Source: Paratractidigestivibacter sp963605405
GTDB lineage: Bacteria; Actinomycetota; Coriobacteriia; Coriobacteriales; Atopobiaceae
Direction: 5' to 3'
Length of the DNA stretch: 64,000 nt
Assembly: GCA_963605405.1 (NCBI GenBank)
Contig: CAVCUP010000004.1
Span: 62,001 to 126,000 of the forward strand
Numbering within the stretch: the stretch's first letter is position 1; every line of letters begins with the position of its first letter. Shown piece after piece: positions 54,764 to 63,051 of this stretch. The position numbers and the translations under genes were made by a program. The notes beneath the pieces were generated by a model. That model was not told the origin of the DNA, searched no databases, and worked only from the letters and a program-made list of their open reading frames with translations.

Positions 54764-55402
54764 CTATTTGCCGAGCTTGGCCTTGATAAGGCCAGCGATG
54801 GTCGGGATAACGGACACGAGCACGATGCCGACGATCAGCAGCTCAAAGTGCTCCTGCACGAACGGGATCCCGCCAAAGAAGTAGCCGAGCAAGGTAAAGA
54901 GGGTCGACCACGTGATGCCGCCGAGCACGTTGAACAGCACGAAGCTGTGCCACTTCATGCCGCCCATGCCCGCGATGAACGGAACAAACGTGCGAATGAA
55001 CGGGAAGAAGCGCCCCAGGAAGATTGCCAGGTGGCCCCACTTATCGAGGAACGCCTCGGACTTGGCCATGCGCTCCGGCGTCATGGCCTTGACCTTGCCG
55101 GAGTCGATGATCTTTCGCCCAAAGAAATGGCCGATCATGAAGTTGCACTGATCGCCCAGGATAGCCGCAGCCCAAGCCACGCCGAGCAGCGCGATGATGT
55201 TGAAGCCACCGTCGGCCGCGAAGAAGCCCGAGGCAAAGAGCAGCGAGTCACCCGGAAGGAACGGGAAGAACACGACGCCCGTCTCGATAAAGATGATGAG
55301 AAACACGCAGCCGTAGGCCATAAGCGGGCCGGCCGCGATCCAGCCGGCGATGGCGGCGCGCGGGTCCCTGAGCAGCTCTGCGATGAAGTTAATAAAGCCC
55401 AT
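54764..55402 (-). CDS. DedA-family (SNARE-associated) membrane protein (212 aa)
   Basis: Polytopic inner-membrane protein of the DedA/VTT group, implicated in membrane lipid (undecaprenyl-phosphate or phosphatidylethanolamine) flipping and membrane-potential homeostasis. Features: ETGVVFFPFLPGDSLLFASG near residue 40 (the re-entrant motif), GDQCNFMIGHFFGRKI, FLGRFFPFIRTFVPFIAGMG (conserved Arg residues near 130) and a final hydrophobic helix. Length is typical. Start ATG 55402 has AAAGGAG upstream. It lies downstream of the SRP RNA gene on the same strand. Confidence 0.93.
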   Translation of the reverse strand: MGFINFIAELLRDPRAAIAGWIAAGPLMAYGCVFLIIFIETGVVFFPFLPGDSLLFASGFFAADGGFNIIALLGVAWAAAILGDQCNFMIGHFFGRKIIDSGKVKAMTPERMAKSEAFLDKWGHLAIFLGRFFPFIRTFVPFIAGMGGMKWHSFVLFNVLGGITWSTLFTLLGYFFGGIPFVQEHFELLIVGIVLVSVIPTIAGLIKAKLGK

Positions 55403-55454
55403 AGTTCGGAAATCTCCTTTTTTGGCCGTCGGTCAAAAAACATCTGGACACAAC

Positions 55455-55484
55455 ACAACCCCGCGACAAACGTCACGGGGTTGT
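55455..55484 (-). terminator. Second hairpin after SRP RNA
   Basis: ACAACCCCG/CGGGGTTGT stem, nine bases, 12-base loop, immediately after the U-run that ends the SRP RNA on the minus strand. Confidence 0.6.
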
Positions 55485-55490
55485 AAAAAA

Positions 55491-55598
55491 GCGCGCTCGA
55501 TGGGAACGGATGCCCGCCAGAGGCCCCTTATGGCTGCTGCCTCCCGGCCCTGACCAGATTCGAGGTGTGGCGTCACCCGCCCCCATCGAACGCGCTCG
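55491..55598 (-). ncRNA. ffs: Bacterial small SRP RNA (4.5S type)
   Basis: On the minus strand the sequence contains TCTGGTCAGGGCC followed by GGGAGGCAGCAGCC, the conserved domain IV apical region bound by Ffh (GNRA tetraloop GGGA, then the asymmetric A/C-rich internal loop). The two ends pair: GCGCGTTCGATGGG with CCCATCGAGCGCGC. A run of six T follows the 3' end. Length of about 108 nt fits the short bacterial form. The RNA scaffolds the Ffh-FtsY targeting complex for membrane proteins. End positions are estimated from the stem. Confidence 0.93.
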
Positions 55599-55646
55599 AT
55601 AGCCTACTGTACCAGACACAGACGCGTCGCCGCGACGCGAGGCTGC

Positions 55647-56972
55647 CTAAACACCGACTGCCTGCAGAACGAACATAACCACCGTGAGAATCACGACAGC
55701 GACGATGGTGAACCACGTGAGCGCATTCCACGCCTTCGTGTTGCGATTCACGCCCATGACGTGCCGGTCGCTCGCGATGAGCACCATGAACACGAGCAGC
55801 ACGGGCAGCAGCACGCCGTTGATGACCTGCGCGAGCATCATGATGCCGAAGAGGTCGACATTGGGCAGCACGACCACAATCGCCGAGAAGATGATCACGG
55901 CGGTGATGATGCCGCGGTAGACAGGGGCCTCCTGCCAGTTGCGGTCGCTGCCGCGCTCCCAGCCGAAGGCCTCGCAGATGGCGCTCGAAGTAATGCCGGG
56001 CAGCACGCACGCGGCAAGGAACGACGCGCCCACGAGGCCCGCGCCGAAGAGCAGCGTCGCGTACTCCCCCACGAGCGGCTGCAGCGCGAGCGCCGCGTCC
56101 TCCGCGCTCGAGACCTCGATGCCAGCCGGGAAGAGCACCGCGCCCGTGGTCAGGATGATGAACCAGCTGATGATGCTCGCCACGATGGAGCCCGTGACGG
56201 TGTCGATGCGCTGGTACGGCAGGTCCTCGGCGTGAGCGTTCTTCTCGACGACGTTGGACTGAGCGAGAAAGATCATCCACGGCGCGATGGTGGTGCCGAT
56301 GTTCGCCACGAGGACGGAGAAGTACGTCGGGTCGGTCGAGAAGCGCGGAATCACGGTGGCGTTGAGGGCGTCTCCCCAGTCGGGCCCGACCATCACGCCG
56401 GCGACCACGTAGGTGACGAAGACGCAGCTGATGGCAAGCAGGATCTTCTCGATGCGGTGGTACGAGCCGCTCATGGTAAGAAGCCAAATGGCGAGCGCGG
56501 CCACGGGCACGCTCACGATGGCCGGTACGCCGAAGAGCGCGAGGCCCGACGCGATGCCGGCGAACTCGGAGAGCGTGACGGTTGTGTTCGATATCAAGAG
56601 CGCAAGCATCGCCAGCGCCGAGAGACGCACGCCGAACTGCTCGCGGATGAGCGACGCGAAGCCCTTGCCCGTGACGCAGCCCATGCGCGCGGCGGTCTCC
56701 TGCGCGACGATGAGCAGCACGCACATGACCGGCACGGTCCACAGCTGGCCATAGCCAAAGCAGGCGCCGGCGCTCGAGTAGGTGGCCACGCCGCCGGCGT
56801 CGGCGCCCGCGAGCGCCGCGACCATGCCGGGGCCCATCGCCGCGAGCACGCGCTTCGGGTCGAGGCGCCTCTTCGCAGGCGCGGCGGCGTCGGCGGGACC
56901 GGAGGCCGAGGCGAGCGCGCCGCCCTTGCCGGCGCCCCCCACGGTCATCCCGCGCTTCTTATCCGCCGCCAA
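55647..56972 (-). CDS. NRAMP-related divalent metal transporter, NRMT (magnesium) type (441 aa)
   Basis: LeuT-fold transporter with about 11 helices. In classical NRAMP the metal site is DPGN on helix 1 and MPH on helix 6. Here helix 1 reads AGADAGGVAT (D58-A-G-G) and helix 6 reads IGTTIAPWMIFLAQ (A-P-W near 231). Loss of Asn, Met and His at these places is, as I recall, the hallmark of NRMT magnesium importers described from Eggerthella lenta. The neighbour is a MgtE-like protein, supporting Mg. Start probably TTG 56972, one base past the TAG of that gene; ATG 56948 is the alternative. Confidence 0.85.
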   Translation of the reverse strand: MAADKKRGMTVGGAGKGGALASASGPADAAAPAKRRLDPKRVLAAMGPGMVAALAGADAGGVATYSSAGACFGYGQLWTVPVMCVLLIVAQETAARMGCVTGKGFASLIREQFGVRLSALAMLALLISNTTVTLSEFAGIASGLALFGVPAIVSVPVAALAIWLLTMSGSYHRIEKILLAISCVFVTYVVAGVMVGPDWGDALNATVIPRFSTDPTYFSVLVANIGTTIAPWMIFLAQSNVVEKNAHAEDLPYQRIDTVTGSIVASIISWFIILTTGAVLFPAGIEVSSAEDAALALQPLVGEYATLLFGAGLVGASFLAACVLPGITSSAICEAFGWERGSDRNWQEAPVYRGIITAVIIFSAIVVVLPNVDLFGIMMLAQVINGVLLPVLLVFMVLIASDRHVMGVNRNTKAWNALTWFTIVAVVILTVVMFVLQAVGV

Positions 56973-56973
56973 C

Positions 56974-58821
56974 CTAGATCGCCCCCAGGAAAGACGGCGT
57001 GAACAGCACGACCACGACGATGAACACCACAAGCGAGATGGCCATGGCCGTCACTGACATCGAGAAGCCCGATGTGTCGAGGTTCTTCTCGTCGCGCGAG
57101 CGCAGGACCATCAGATAAATCGGGCAGGTCAGGAAGGTGAGCAGCAACGCAATCGACGCCGCCACAAGGCCGAGCGAGAAGCTCGGCAGCACCGAGGGCA
57201 GCGGGTCGGCGAAGCGGATGCTCCGCAGGGCGAGGTTCGCGAGAAAGACAATGCCCGCCACCACGATGCCGAGGCCGGCGCTCTTTACCACGAACCCGAA
57301 CATGGACGGCGAGCCCTCGTCGTCGGGGTCGTTCTGGAGGAAGAAGTTCGTCACATAGCTCACCGCGTCATCGGAAAGCACGAGCGCGACGGGCAGCGCG
57401 GCGCAGGTCAGAAGCATCGAGAGGCTGTTCTCGCCGAGCACGAGCGGAGCCACAGCGGCAAGAATCACCACGCCGGCGAGCCACAGGAAGAACCATGCGT
57501 TGCGGCGCAGCAGCCACACGAGGTCGCCCGCGTGCGAGGAATCGTCGTCCGCAGGGCCGCCGGCAATCTGCAGGTCCTCGGCGTGCTCCTCCTCGAGGAC
57601 GTCGAGCGCATCGTCGACGGTAACGATGCCGAGCATGTGCCCGTCATCGGCCACGACGGGCACGGCGAGCAGGTTGTACTTGGCGATCTTTTCCGCGACG
57701 TCCTCCTGGTCCTCCTCCGGCGAGACAACGATGGGCTCCGGCGTGCAGACATCCGCAAGCTTGGTCTCCGGCTCGGAGACGATGATACGGTTGAGGGTGA
57801 CCACGCCGGAGAGCTTGTTGTCCTCATCGGTCAGGTAAACGTACCGGACGGTCTCGAAGTCCTCGTCGAGACCGCGGAGCAGCTCGACGGCGTCGCCCAC
57901 GGTCGCGTCCTCGGAAAGCGCGGCGAACTCGGAGGTCATGATGCGGCCCGCAGTATCCTCGCGGTACCCGAGCAGCTGACGGATTGCGCGCTGCTCCTGA
58001 ACGCCCATAAGGCGCAGGAGCTTCTCGGCCTTGTCGTAATCGAGCTCGGAGACAAGCTCGGCTGCGTCGTCCGGGTCCATCTCGGACAGCATGCGGGACG
58101 CCTCGGTCTCGTTCATGTTGCCCATAAGCTCGGCGGCCATCGCGTCGTCGTCGAACTCGGCCATGGCGCCGGCGCGCTGCTCGTCGTCGAGCTGCGCGAA
58201 GACCTGGCCGCGGAGACGGGGATCGAGGCGCTCGATGATGTCGGCGATGTCGGCCGGGTGCATGTCGTCGAGGGTCTTGTGAGAGACGCTCAGCTTGACG
58301 TTGGAGAGGTCGCGCTCCACAAGGTCCATGTAGGACCAGGCGATGATGCGCTCCGGAATCTGCTTGCCGAGCATGCGGGCCACGCGCATGACGCCGCGCT
58401 CGAGCGAGGGGCTGAGCGAGCGCAGGATGCCGCGGGCGCCCACCTCTGCGCCGAGCAGGCGCAGCTGCGTGGAGTTGGTGTCGGAGAGCTTGAGGTCGTT
58501 CACGCGGACGACGCGCATGCCGCGGGTGTCCACAATCTGCTTGTTCAGGATATCGCGCGCGATGAGGACCTCATCCGGCTGCAGATACGAGAAGCGGATC
58601 TCGGTCGCCGGGACCTTGAGACGAATCTCGTTCTCGTCGTAGCTGTCCACGTACTTGCGCCAGCTGATCATGAAGGGAGTGCGCCCCGGCCCCTTAAAGG
58701 CGAGCGAGGTGACACGCGGAAAGACCTCGCCGGTGGCGATGCCGAGGTCGGACACGCTGCCGATCCTCTCGCCGTCGGCGGCATAAACCGGGTTGCCCAT
58801 GAGCTGGGACAGATAAATCAT
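56974..58821 (-). CDS. MgtE-like magnesium-sensing membrane protein with PRC, MgtE_N and CBS domains (615 aa)
   Basis: Order: PRC-barrel-like domain (MIYLSQLMGNPVYAADGERI), a second related segment to ~150, MgtE_N superhelical domain ~180-285 (MHPADIADIIERLDP, MDPDDAAELVSEL), two CBS domains ~290-410 (RIMTSEFAALSEDATVGDAV; VCTPEPIVVSPEEDQEDVAEK), then five or so transmembrane helices at 430-615. The MgtE pore signature (PLxxxxGGNxGxQ) is not visible, so it may sense Mg and gate or regulate the adjacent NRMT instead of transporting alone (inference). RBS AAAGGAG before ATG 58821. The stop TAG is one base before the probable start of the transporter: tight coupling. Confidence 0.87.
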   Translation of the reverse strand: MIYLSQLMGNPVYAADGERIGSVSDLGIATGEVFPRVTSLAFKGPGRTPFMISWRKYVDSYDENEIRLKVPATEIRFSYLQPDEVLIARDILNKQIVDTRGMRVVRVNDLKLSDTNSTQLRLLGAEVGARGILRSLSPSLERGVMRVARMLGKQIPERIIAWSYMDLVERDLSNVKLSVSHKTLDDMHPADIADIIERLDPRLRGQVFAQLDDEQRAGAMAEFDDDAMAAELMGNMNETEASRMLSEMDPDDAAELVSELDYDKAEKLLRLMGVQEQRAIRQLLGYREDTAGRIMTSEFAALSEDATVGDAVELLRGLDEDFETVRYVYLTDEDNKLSGVVTLNRIIVSEPETKLADVCTPEPIVVSPEEDQEDVAEKIAKYNLLAVPVVADDGHMLGIVTVDDALDVLEEEHAEDLQIAGGPADDDSSHAGDLVWLLRRNAWFFLWLAGVVILAAVAPLVLGENSLSMLLTCAALPVALVLSDDAVSYVTNFFLQNDPDDEGSPSMFGFVVKSAGLGIVVAGIVFLANLALRSIRFADPLPSVLPSFSLGLVAASIALLLTFLTCPIYLMVLRSRDEKNLDTSGFSMSVTAMAISLVVFIVVVVLFTPSFLGAI

Positions 58822-59385
58822 TCGTGCTCCTTTACGCGAACGCGGCCAAGCTCGGCCACGCTGTTGCAGACATCACGCCTCGACGGCGCGCAATCGAGCA
58901 CGCCGCAGGTCATCGACTGGCAGGTCGAGGTTTCATGCGGACCCTTCTCTTGGGATTTGGTCAAATCGGTTGGTTATTGTACACGACATTCATGCGGGCA
59001 ACTTAGGCCCAACAAAAGGTTTATGTAAGGCACGGCGAGATGACGCCGCCCTGTATAACGAACCCTACGAGAGGGGATGCTGTAGATGCGCAGGGAGCGG
59101 CGGCACGGTTGCAACGCAGCACAAACGCAAGGCACGTGCCCTCGCACTGTAAAGCGATTTTCTGCTTGGCAGCTGCCAAAGTGGGGGCCCCGGAGCTTCA
59201 GCTCCGCAGGGCCCCCGTCAATGTGCGAACGCATGTCTTGATTTAGCACAGGAAAGAAGGGGCCGGCCGAAGCCTCAATGAGGCTACGCCTGGGCCCGGC
59301 AATGCAAGCCCGCCAGAAGCTCATCGCGGCGTCCCGCCGGACGCTCCAATCGACGCGCCTCGAGGCCGCCGAAATCCCGACCGCC
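58822..59385. other. 564-base intergenic region between cpsB-type and mgtE-like genes
   Basis: No convincing gene. On the minus strand TACAAT at about 58974-58979 could be the -10 of the magnesium operon, leaving a leader of ~150 bases. I looked for an M-box magnesium riboswitch and saw no match. A perfect hairpin lies at 59183-59216 (GGGGGCCC outer and CGGAGC/GCTCCG inner stems), and a small palindrome AGCCTCA/TGAGGCT at 59271-59285, both possible 3' ends for the cpsB-type transcript. Confidence 0.55.
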
Positions 59386-60051
59386 TTACCGGAAGTGCCT
59401 GCCTCGCACAGCGTAGTCACGGCAAGCCCGGGCAAGGTTCTCATAGTGCTCGGGCACATGGGCATCGCTCGCGATGTACGAGTAGAGGCCCTCCTCGAAC
59501 ATCTTCCTTGCGGGCCTCTTCTCGCGCCCGAATCGCCCTCCGGCGATGAAGTCGGCCGAGGCCTGAAGCTTGCACCCGGAATCCACGAGGTCGCGGGCGA
59601 TCTGGATGTCCTTCTGGATGGCGCGGTAACGCTCGGGGTGGGCGATGATCACGGTGTATCCCATGCCCTGCAGCATGTATATAGTGCGGTCGTACTCGCG
59701 AAAATCAACGGCAGTGCAACCCGGGTCGAGCTCGAGCAGGAACTCGGGCGTCTCTGCAAAGCAAAGACGCGGGGCCCATTCCTCGATTCCAAGGTGAACA
59801 AGCTTGCGGTGCGCGACCTCGAAACCCATCGCCACGTGAACCTCAGGCGCAGCCACAGAGGCGGCGACGCGGAACTTGTCGAAAGCCTCGAGCATGCGCT
59901 CGTAGTCGAAGTAAGGGCTCCGGGCATGCGGGGTGCAGACCATCGAGGTAACGCCGACGGCGCGAGCCGCCTCGAGCATGCGAAGACTCACACCGAGGTC
60001 AGCCGCGCCGTCGTCAACGCCGGGCAGGATATGGCAATGCAGATCGCGCAT
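59386..60051 (-). CDS. Tyrosine-protein phosphatase, CpsB/YwqE PHP type (221 aa)
   Basis: Manganese-dependent phosphatase that dephosphorylates the partner BY-kinase to control capsule or exopolysaccharide assembly. PHP metal ligands: MRDLHCHILPGVDDGA at the N-terminus, MVCTPHARSPYFD near 39, GFEVAHRKL near 76, TVIIAHPERYR near 137 and YIASDAHVPEH near 193. ATG 60051 is the start. It lies 29 bases after the BY-kinase gene, giving order chain-length protein, kinase, phosphatase; polysaccharide synthesis genes are not within the window. Confidence 0.92.
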   Translation of the reverse strand: MRDLHCHILPGVDDGAADLGVSLRMLEAARAVGVTSMVCTPHARSPYFDYERMLEAFDKFRVAASVAAPEVHVAMGFEVAHRKLVHLGIEEWAPRLCFAETPEFLLELDPGCTAVDFREYDRTIYMLQGMGYTVIIAHPERYRAIQKDIQIARDLVDSGCKLQASADFIAGGRFGREKRPARKMFEEGLYSYIASDAHVPEHYENLARACRDYAVRGRHFR

Positions 60052-60080
60052 CTTAGGGTGAATCTCGGCTCGGGCGCGAA

Positions 60081-61043
60081 CTAGTCGTCGAGCGAGGAGC
60101 TCTTCGGCGAGTACCCGGTCTGGGCGAGAAACGCCATCGTGCTATCTGCGGGCGATTCGTAATCGACGTCCGGGAGCGGCTTCAGGCCCGAATCCCCGGC
60201 GTCCTTCGCAATAGGCATGTTCACGCCCGTTGCGTCGGCGTCGGACACCTCATCGAGGTTCGCCGCGAACACGTCGTCTTCAACGACGGACGCATGGCTG
60301 CCCCTAGCAGCCGACGGATCGATAAGCTTGGCCTGGGGCGCGGGGTCCGCGATCGCGTTCTTCTCGCTCTTGCTGTAGTAGTTGTAGTAGTAGTAGCCGG
60401 TATGCTCGACGTCGCAGCAGTTCATAACGGCGCCGATAACGTTCGCGTCGGCCTTCTCGAGCTGGTCGTAGGCGGCGAGCACGTCCTTGCGCTTGACGTA
60501 GCCCTCGCGGACCACGAGCAGCGTGGCGTCCGTGACCTGAGAAATAACAGCTGCGTCGACGAAGGCCGTCAGGGGCGGCGTATCGATGATCACGTAGGCG
60601 TACTCCTTGCGCAGGCGCTCCACAAGGTTGCCGAAGCGCTTGGAGGCGAGCACGTCGACCGGGTTGGGGATGTGCGGCTCGACGTCGAGGATGTAGAGGT
60701 TGGGGGTGTCGGTCGCGACAACCGCCTCATTGAGGCTCGCCTGATTGGCGAGAACGGAGTAAAGGCCGTACTTCGCGTGGACGCCCACGGTCTTTGCGAT
60801 AGAACGGCGGCGCAGGTCGCAGTCGATGACGATGACGTCCTTGCCGCCGGCCGCGAACGCCTGGCCGAGCGCGATGGAGACCGTGGTCTTGCCCTCGCCG
60901 GGAATCGAGGAGGTTACCGCGATGGTGTGGACGGGATCGTCTACCGAGGCGAAGCGGATGTTGGCCACGACGGTCTTGACGGAGTTCTGAAGCTGGCTCG
61001 AACCGCCCTTATACGTCTTCTCGTTCTTCTTTCTAGCAAACAC
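60081..61043 (-). CDS. Bacterial tyrosine kinase, CpsD/CapB type (320 aa)
   Basis: Cytoplasmic BY-kinase that autophosphorylates a Tyr cluster. Walker A VTSSIPGEGKTTVSIAL near residue 45, Walker A' VIVIDCDLRRRS near 72, Walker B AYVIIDTPPLTAFVD near 150 and a Tyr-rich motif HTGYYYYNYYSKSEK near 215. Unusually, the Tyr cluster is followed by a further ~100 acidic residues to the C-terminus instead of ending the protein. The start is GTG 61043, two bases beyond the stop of the chain-length gene; the longer frame would overlap it. Its activator should be the preceding membrane protein. Confidence 0.93.
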   Translation of the reverse strand: MFARKKNEKTYKGGSSQLQNSVKTVVANIRFASVDDPVHTIAVTSSIPGEGKTTVSIALGQAFAAGGKDVIVIDCDLRRRSIAKTVGVHAKYGLYSVLANQASLNEAVVATDTPNLYILDVEPHIPNPVDVLASKRFGNLVERLRKEYAYVIIDTPPLTAFVDAAVISQVTDATLLVVREGYVKRKDVLAAYDQLEKADANVIGAVMNCCDVEHTGYYYYNYYSKSEKNAIADPAPQAKLIDPSAARGSHASVVEDDVFAANLDEVSDADATGVNMPIAKDAGDSGLKPLPDVDYESPADSTMAFLAQTGYSPKSSSLDD

Positions 61044-61044
61044 G

Positions 61045-61710
61045 TTAGTTACGCCCTTCCGAAAAGACGGGGATGCGGCCGATGACGGGGATACCCAGGA
61101 GCTCCTCGATCTGCTCTGCGCTTGAGATCCTTGTGTTGAGCATGTCCACGAGGACGACGACCGCCACCGCGACGAAGAGTCCGGCGAGAAGCGCGACCGC
61201 CACATAGAGCTTGCGGTTGGGACCGCTCGGGACCTTGGGCGTCCGCGCCTCGTCGATGATGTTCACGGACTGGACGTCCATGACCTGCTGCGCGATGTCG
61301 GAGACGTTTTCCGCCAGGGAGTTGGCCACGAGCGCGGTGCCCTCGGCGTCTGTCGACGTGACCTGCAGGGAAACGACGCGGGAGGTGGTCGCGGAAGTGA
61401 CGCTTACCTTATAGTTGCCGAGGCTGGAAAGGCCGAGGTCGGACGCGACCTCCTTGGTGACGCGGTCGGACTTGAGCAGGGCCGCGACGTCGTTCGTGAT
61501 CATCTGCGACGCGGAGAGGTCGGAGTTGAGCGTAGACGACGTGCCCTCGCCGGAATCCTTGACGAGGACGTACATGCTCACGCTCGCGGTATAGGTATCC
61601 TTCATGAGCAGGTAGCTGTAGGCACCCATGGCCACAGCAAAGATGAGCGGCAGGGCGATCACAAGCCCCAATCGCTTCTTCAGGAGTTCAATGAGTTCTA
61701 GAAGTGTCAT
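61045..61710 (-). CDS. Polysaccharide chain-length / BY-kinase activator, CpsC/Wzz type (221 aa)
   Basis: Two transmembrane helices (VIALPLIFAVAMGAYSYLL near residues 17-35 and LYVAVALLAGLFVAVAVVVLV near 170-190) enclose an extracytoplasmic Wzz domain (YTASVSMYVLVKDSGEG). The proline-containing segment PKVPSGPNRKLYV lies just before helix 2, and a cytoplasmic C-terminus (LLGIPVIGRIPVF) contacts the kinase. Start ATG 61710 after GGAAGGGAACG. First gene of the kinase-phosphatase operon; promoter-like TAATATAAGG lies at about 61738-61747 on the minus strand. Confidence 0.92.
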   Translation of the reverse strand: MTLLELIELLKKRLGLVIALPLIFAVAMGAYSYLLMKDTYTASVSMYVLVKDSGEGTSSTLNSDLSASQMITNDVAALLKSDRVTKEVASDLGLSSLGNYKVSVTSATTSRVVSLQVTSTDAEGTALVANSLAENVSDIAQQVMDVQSVNIIDEARTPKVPSGPNRKLYVAVALLAGLFVAVAVVVLVDMLNTRISSAEQIEELLGIPVIGRIPVFSEGRN

Positions 61711-61803
61711 ACGCTTCTACGTTCCCTTCCCTTTCCTTCCTTATATTACGCTTGATAATACCCCTTGCGCTCATGGCTCGGGGAGACGATCGGCCGCCCG
61801 TAA

Positions 61804-61813
61804 CCCCCCCCCC
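61804..61813. repeat. Homopolymer tract of ten C between lcp and cpsC-type genes
   Basis: Ten consecutive C residues in the 126-base gap, 24-33 bases past the LCP stop and about 60 bases upstream of the promoter-like sequence of the chain-length gene. Such tracts are prone to slippage; a regulatory effect is speculative. Confidence 0.6.
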
Positions 61814-61836
61814 TAAAAGCACACGACATCGCTCGC

Positions 61837-62994
61837 CTACTGAACCTCGGTGTAGAAGGTGTCGATAACCTCCCGGCGCAGGGCATCCTTATCGAGGTAG
61901 AACTCGGCGAAGGTATCGCCCTGCTGCATCTCGCCGTCGAGCGAAACGATCTCGAACTCAGAGATACCGTGGGCGAGCACGGTGTCCACGAGATAGCTGT
62001 ACTCGCTTATTCCGAGGTTGGTATAAGTGAACTCGGCGGCCTCGTTATAAAGGTCCAGGAGCTTGGCCGGGTCGGACTTGGCGATCTCGAGCGCCTCGGA
62101 CGCGAACGCCTTCACGTATTGCTTCTGGCGCTCCTGGCGATCGAGAGAGGTGTAGATCGTGCTCTGGGTATCGCGGTACTGTACGTACGTCCTCGCGTTC
62201 TTGCCCAGCAGCGTCATCTCCACGCCCTCCACGATGTTCGAGTTGGGAAGCGTCTGGATCGGGGTAAGCGTCACGCCGCCGATGGAGTCGTTTAGGGCAG
62301 CCACGCCGCGGATGTTCAGCGTGAAGTAGTAGCTGATAGGCACGTTGTAGAAAAGACGCGAGACCGCGTTGGCGGTGAGCTCGGAGCTGCGGTTGGCGGC
62401 GTCGCCGTAGGAATACTGCAGGCAGAGCTGCTCGGTGACCTGACCGCCGTAGGAATCGCCGGCGTACACGTCCACCGTGACCATCGAGTCGCGGGGAACA
62501 CTGATGACCTTGACCTTGCCTGTGAAGGTGTCGAGGGCGAGAACCATGACCGCGTCGGACTGGCCGCCCTTGAGCGTGTACTCCTCGCCGGTGTCGTCGT
62601 AGCCGATGAAGCAGACTGAGACGACGTTCTCGTTCATTCGGTACTTCTTGCCGTCGTACTCGATGACGCCGTCTTCCGCGGCCGCCTTCTGCACGACCTG
62701 CTCGGTCATCGCCTGCTTGCCCTGCTCGACCGAGTGGCGCCACCAAGCAAAGGCCGCTGCGGCGCCGACGATAGCCACGAGGAGAACCACGCAGAGCACG
62801 GTGAGGGCGATGCGGGCCGGCGACTTCTTCCTTCTTCTCCTGCGGCGCTTGCCGTCGGCGCGATGGCCGTCCTTGCCCACATAATGCTTGTGGACCTCCG
62901 GGAGCTCCGGCCACTCTTCCTCGTCGGTCTCGTCCGGGGAGATCAGATCAGGCTCGTCCTTGACCTGCTTGTCTGTGTTTTCGCTCTCGCCCAC
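61837..62994 (-). CDS. LytR-CpsA-Psr family wall-polymer ligase (385 aa)
   Basis: Attaches teichoic-acid-like or capsular polymers from lipid carriers to peptidoglycan. Acidic N-terminus, then a basic cluster KRRRRRRKKS, one transmembrane helix near 63-82 (LTVLCVVLLVAIVGAAAAFAW), and the LCP domain from ~120 (VSVCFIGYDD, MVLALDTFTGKVKVISVPRDSM, NIRGVAALNDSIGGVTLTP, YVQYRDTQ, RQERQKQYVKA). The Arg and Asp residues that bind the pyrophosphate are present. Start GTG 62994 with AAAGGAGG upstream. It lies between the sortase and the capsule-control operon, consistent with wall-polymer assembly. Confidence 0.93.
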   Translation of the reverse strand: MGESENTDKQVKDEPDLISPDETDEEEWPELPEVHKHYVGKDGHRADGKRRRRRRKKSPARIALTVLCVVLLVAIVGAAAAFAWWRHSVEQGKQAMTEQVVQKAAAEDGVIEYDGKKYRMNENVVSVCFIGYDDTGEEYTLKGGQSDAVMVLALDTFTGKVKVISVPRDSMVTVDVYAGDSYGGQVTEQLCLQYSYGDAANRSSELTANAVSRLFYNVPISYYFTLNIRGVAALNDSIGGVTLTPIQTLPNSNIVEGVEMTLLGKNARTYVQYRDTQSTIYTSLDRQERQKQYVKAFASEALEIAKSDPAKLLDLYNEAAEFTYTNLGISEYSYLVDTVLAHGISEFEIVSLDGEMQQGDTFAEFYLDKDALRREVIDTFYTEVQ

Positions 62995-63051
62995 AAATCC
63001 TCCTTTGAGATCGTTGCGCAATTATCAGGGGCAAACAGAAGGACGGGCGCT

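Noticed and set aside
58822..58985. M-box magnesium riboswitch upstream of the MgtE-like/NRMT operon
   Set aside because: I looked for the conserved M-box core and did not see it; only a candidate -10 and a leader of ~150 bases are visible.
59040..59246. 68-codon plus-strand frame in the gap before the MgtE-like gene
   Set aside because: No ribosome-binding site, unusual composition, and it overlaps a strong hairpin.
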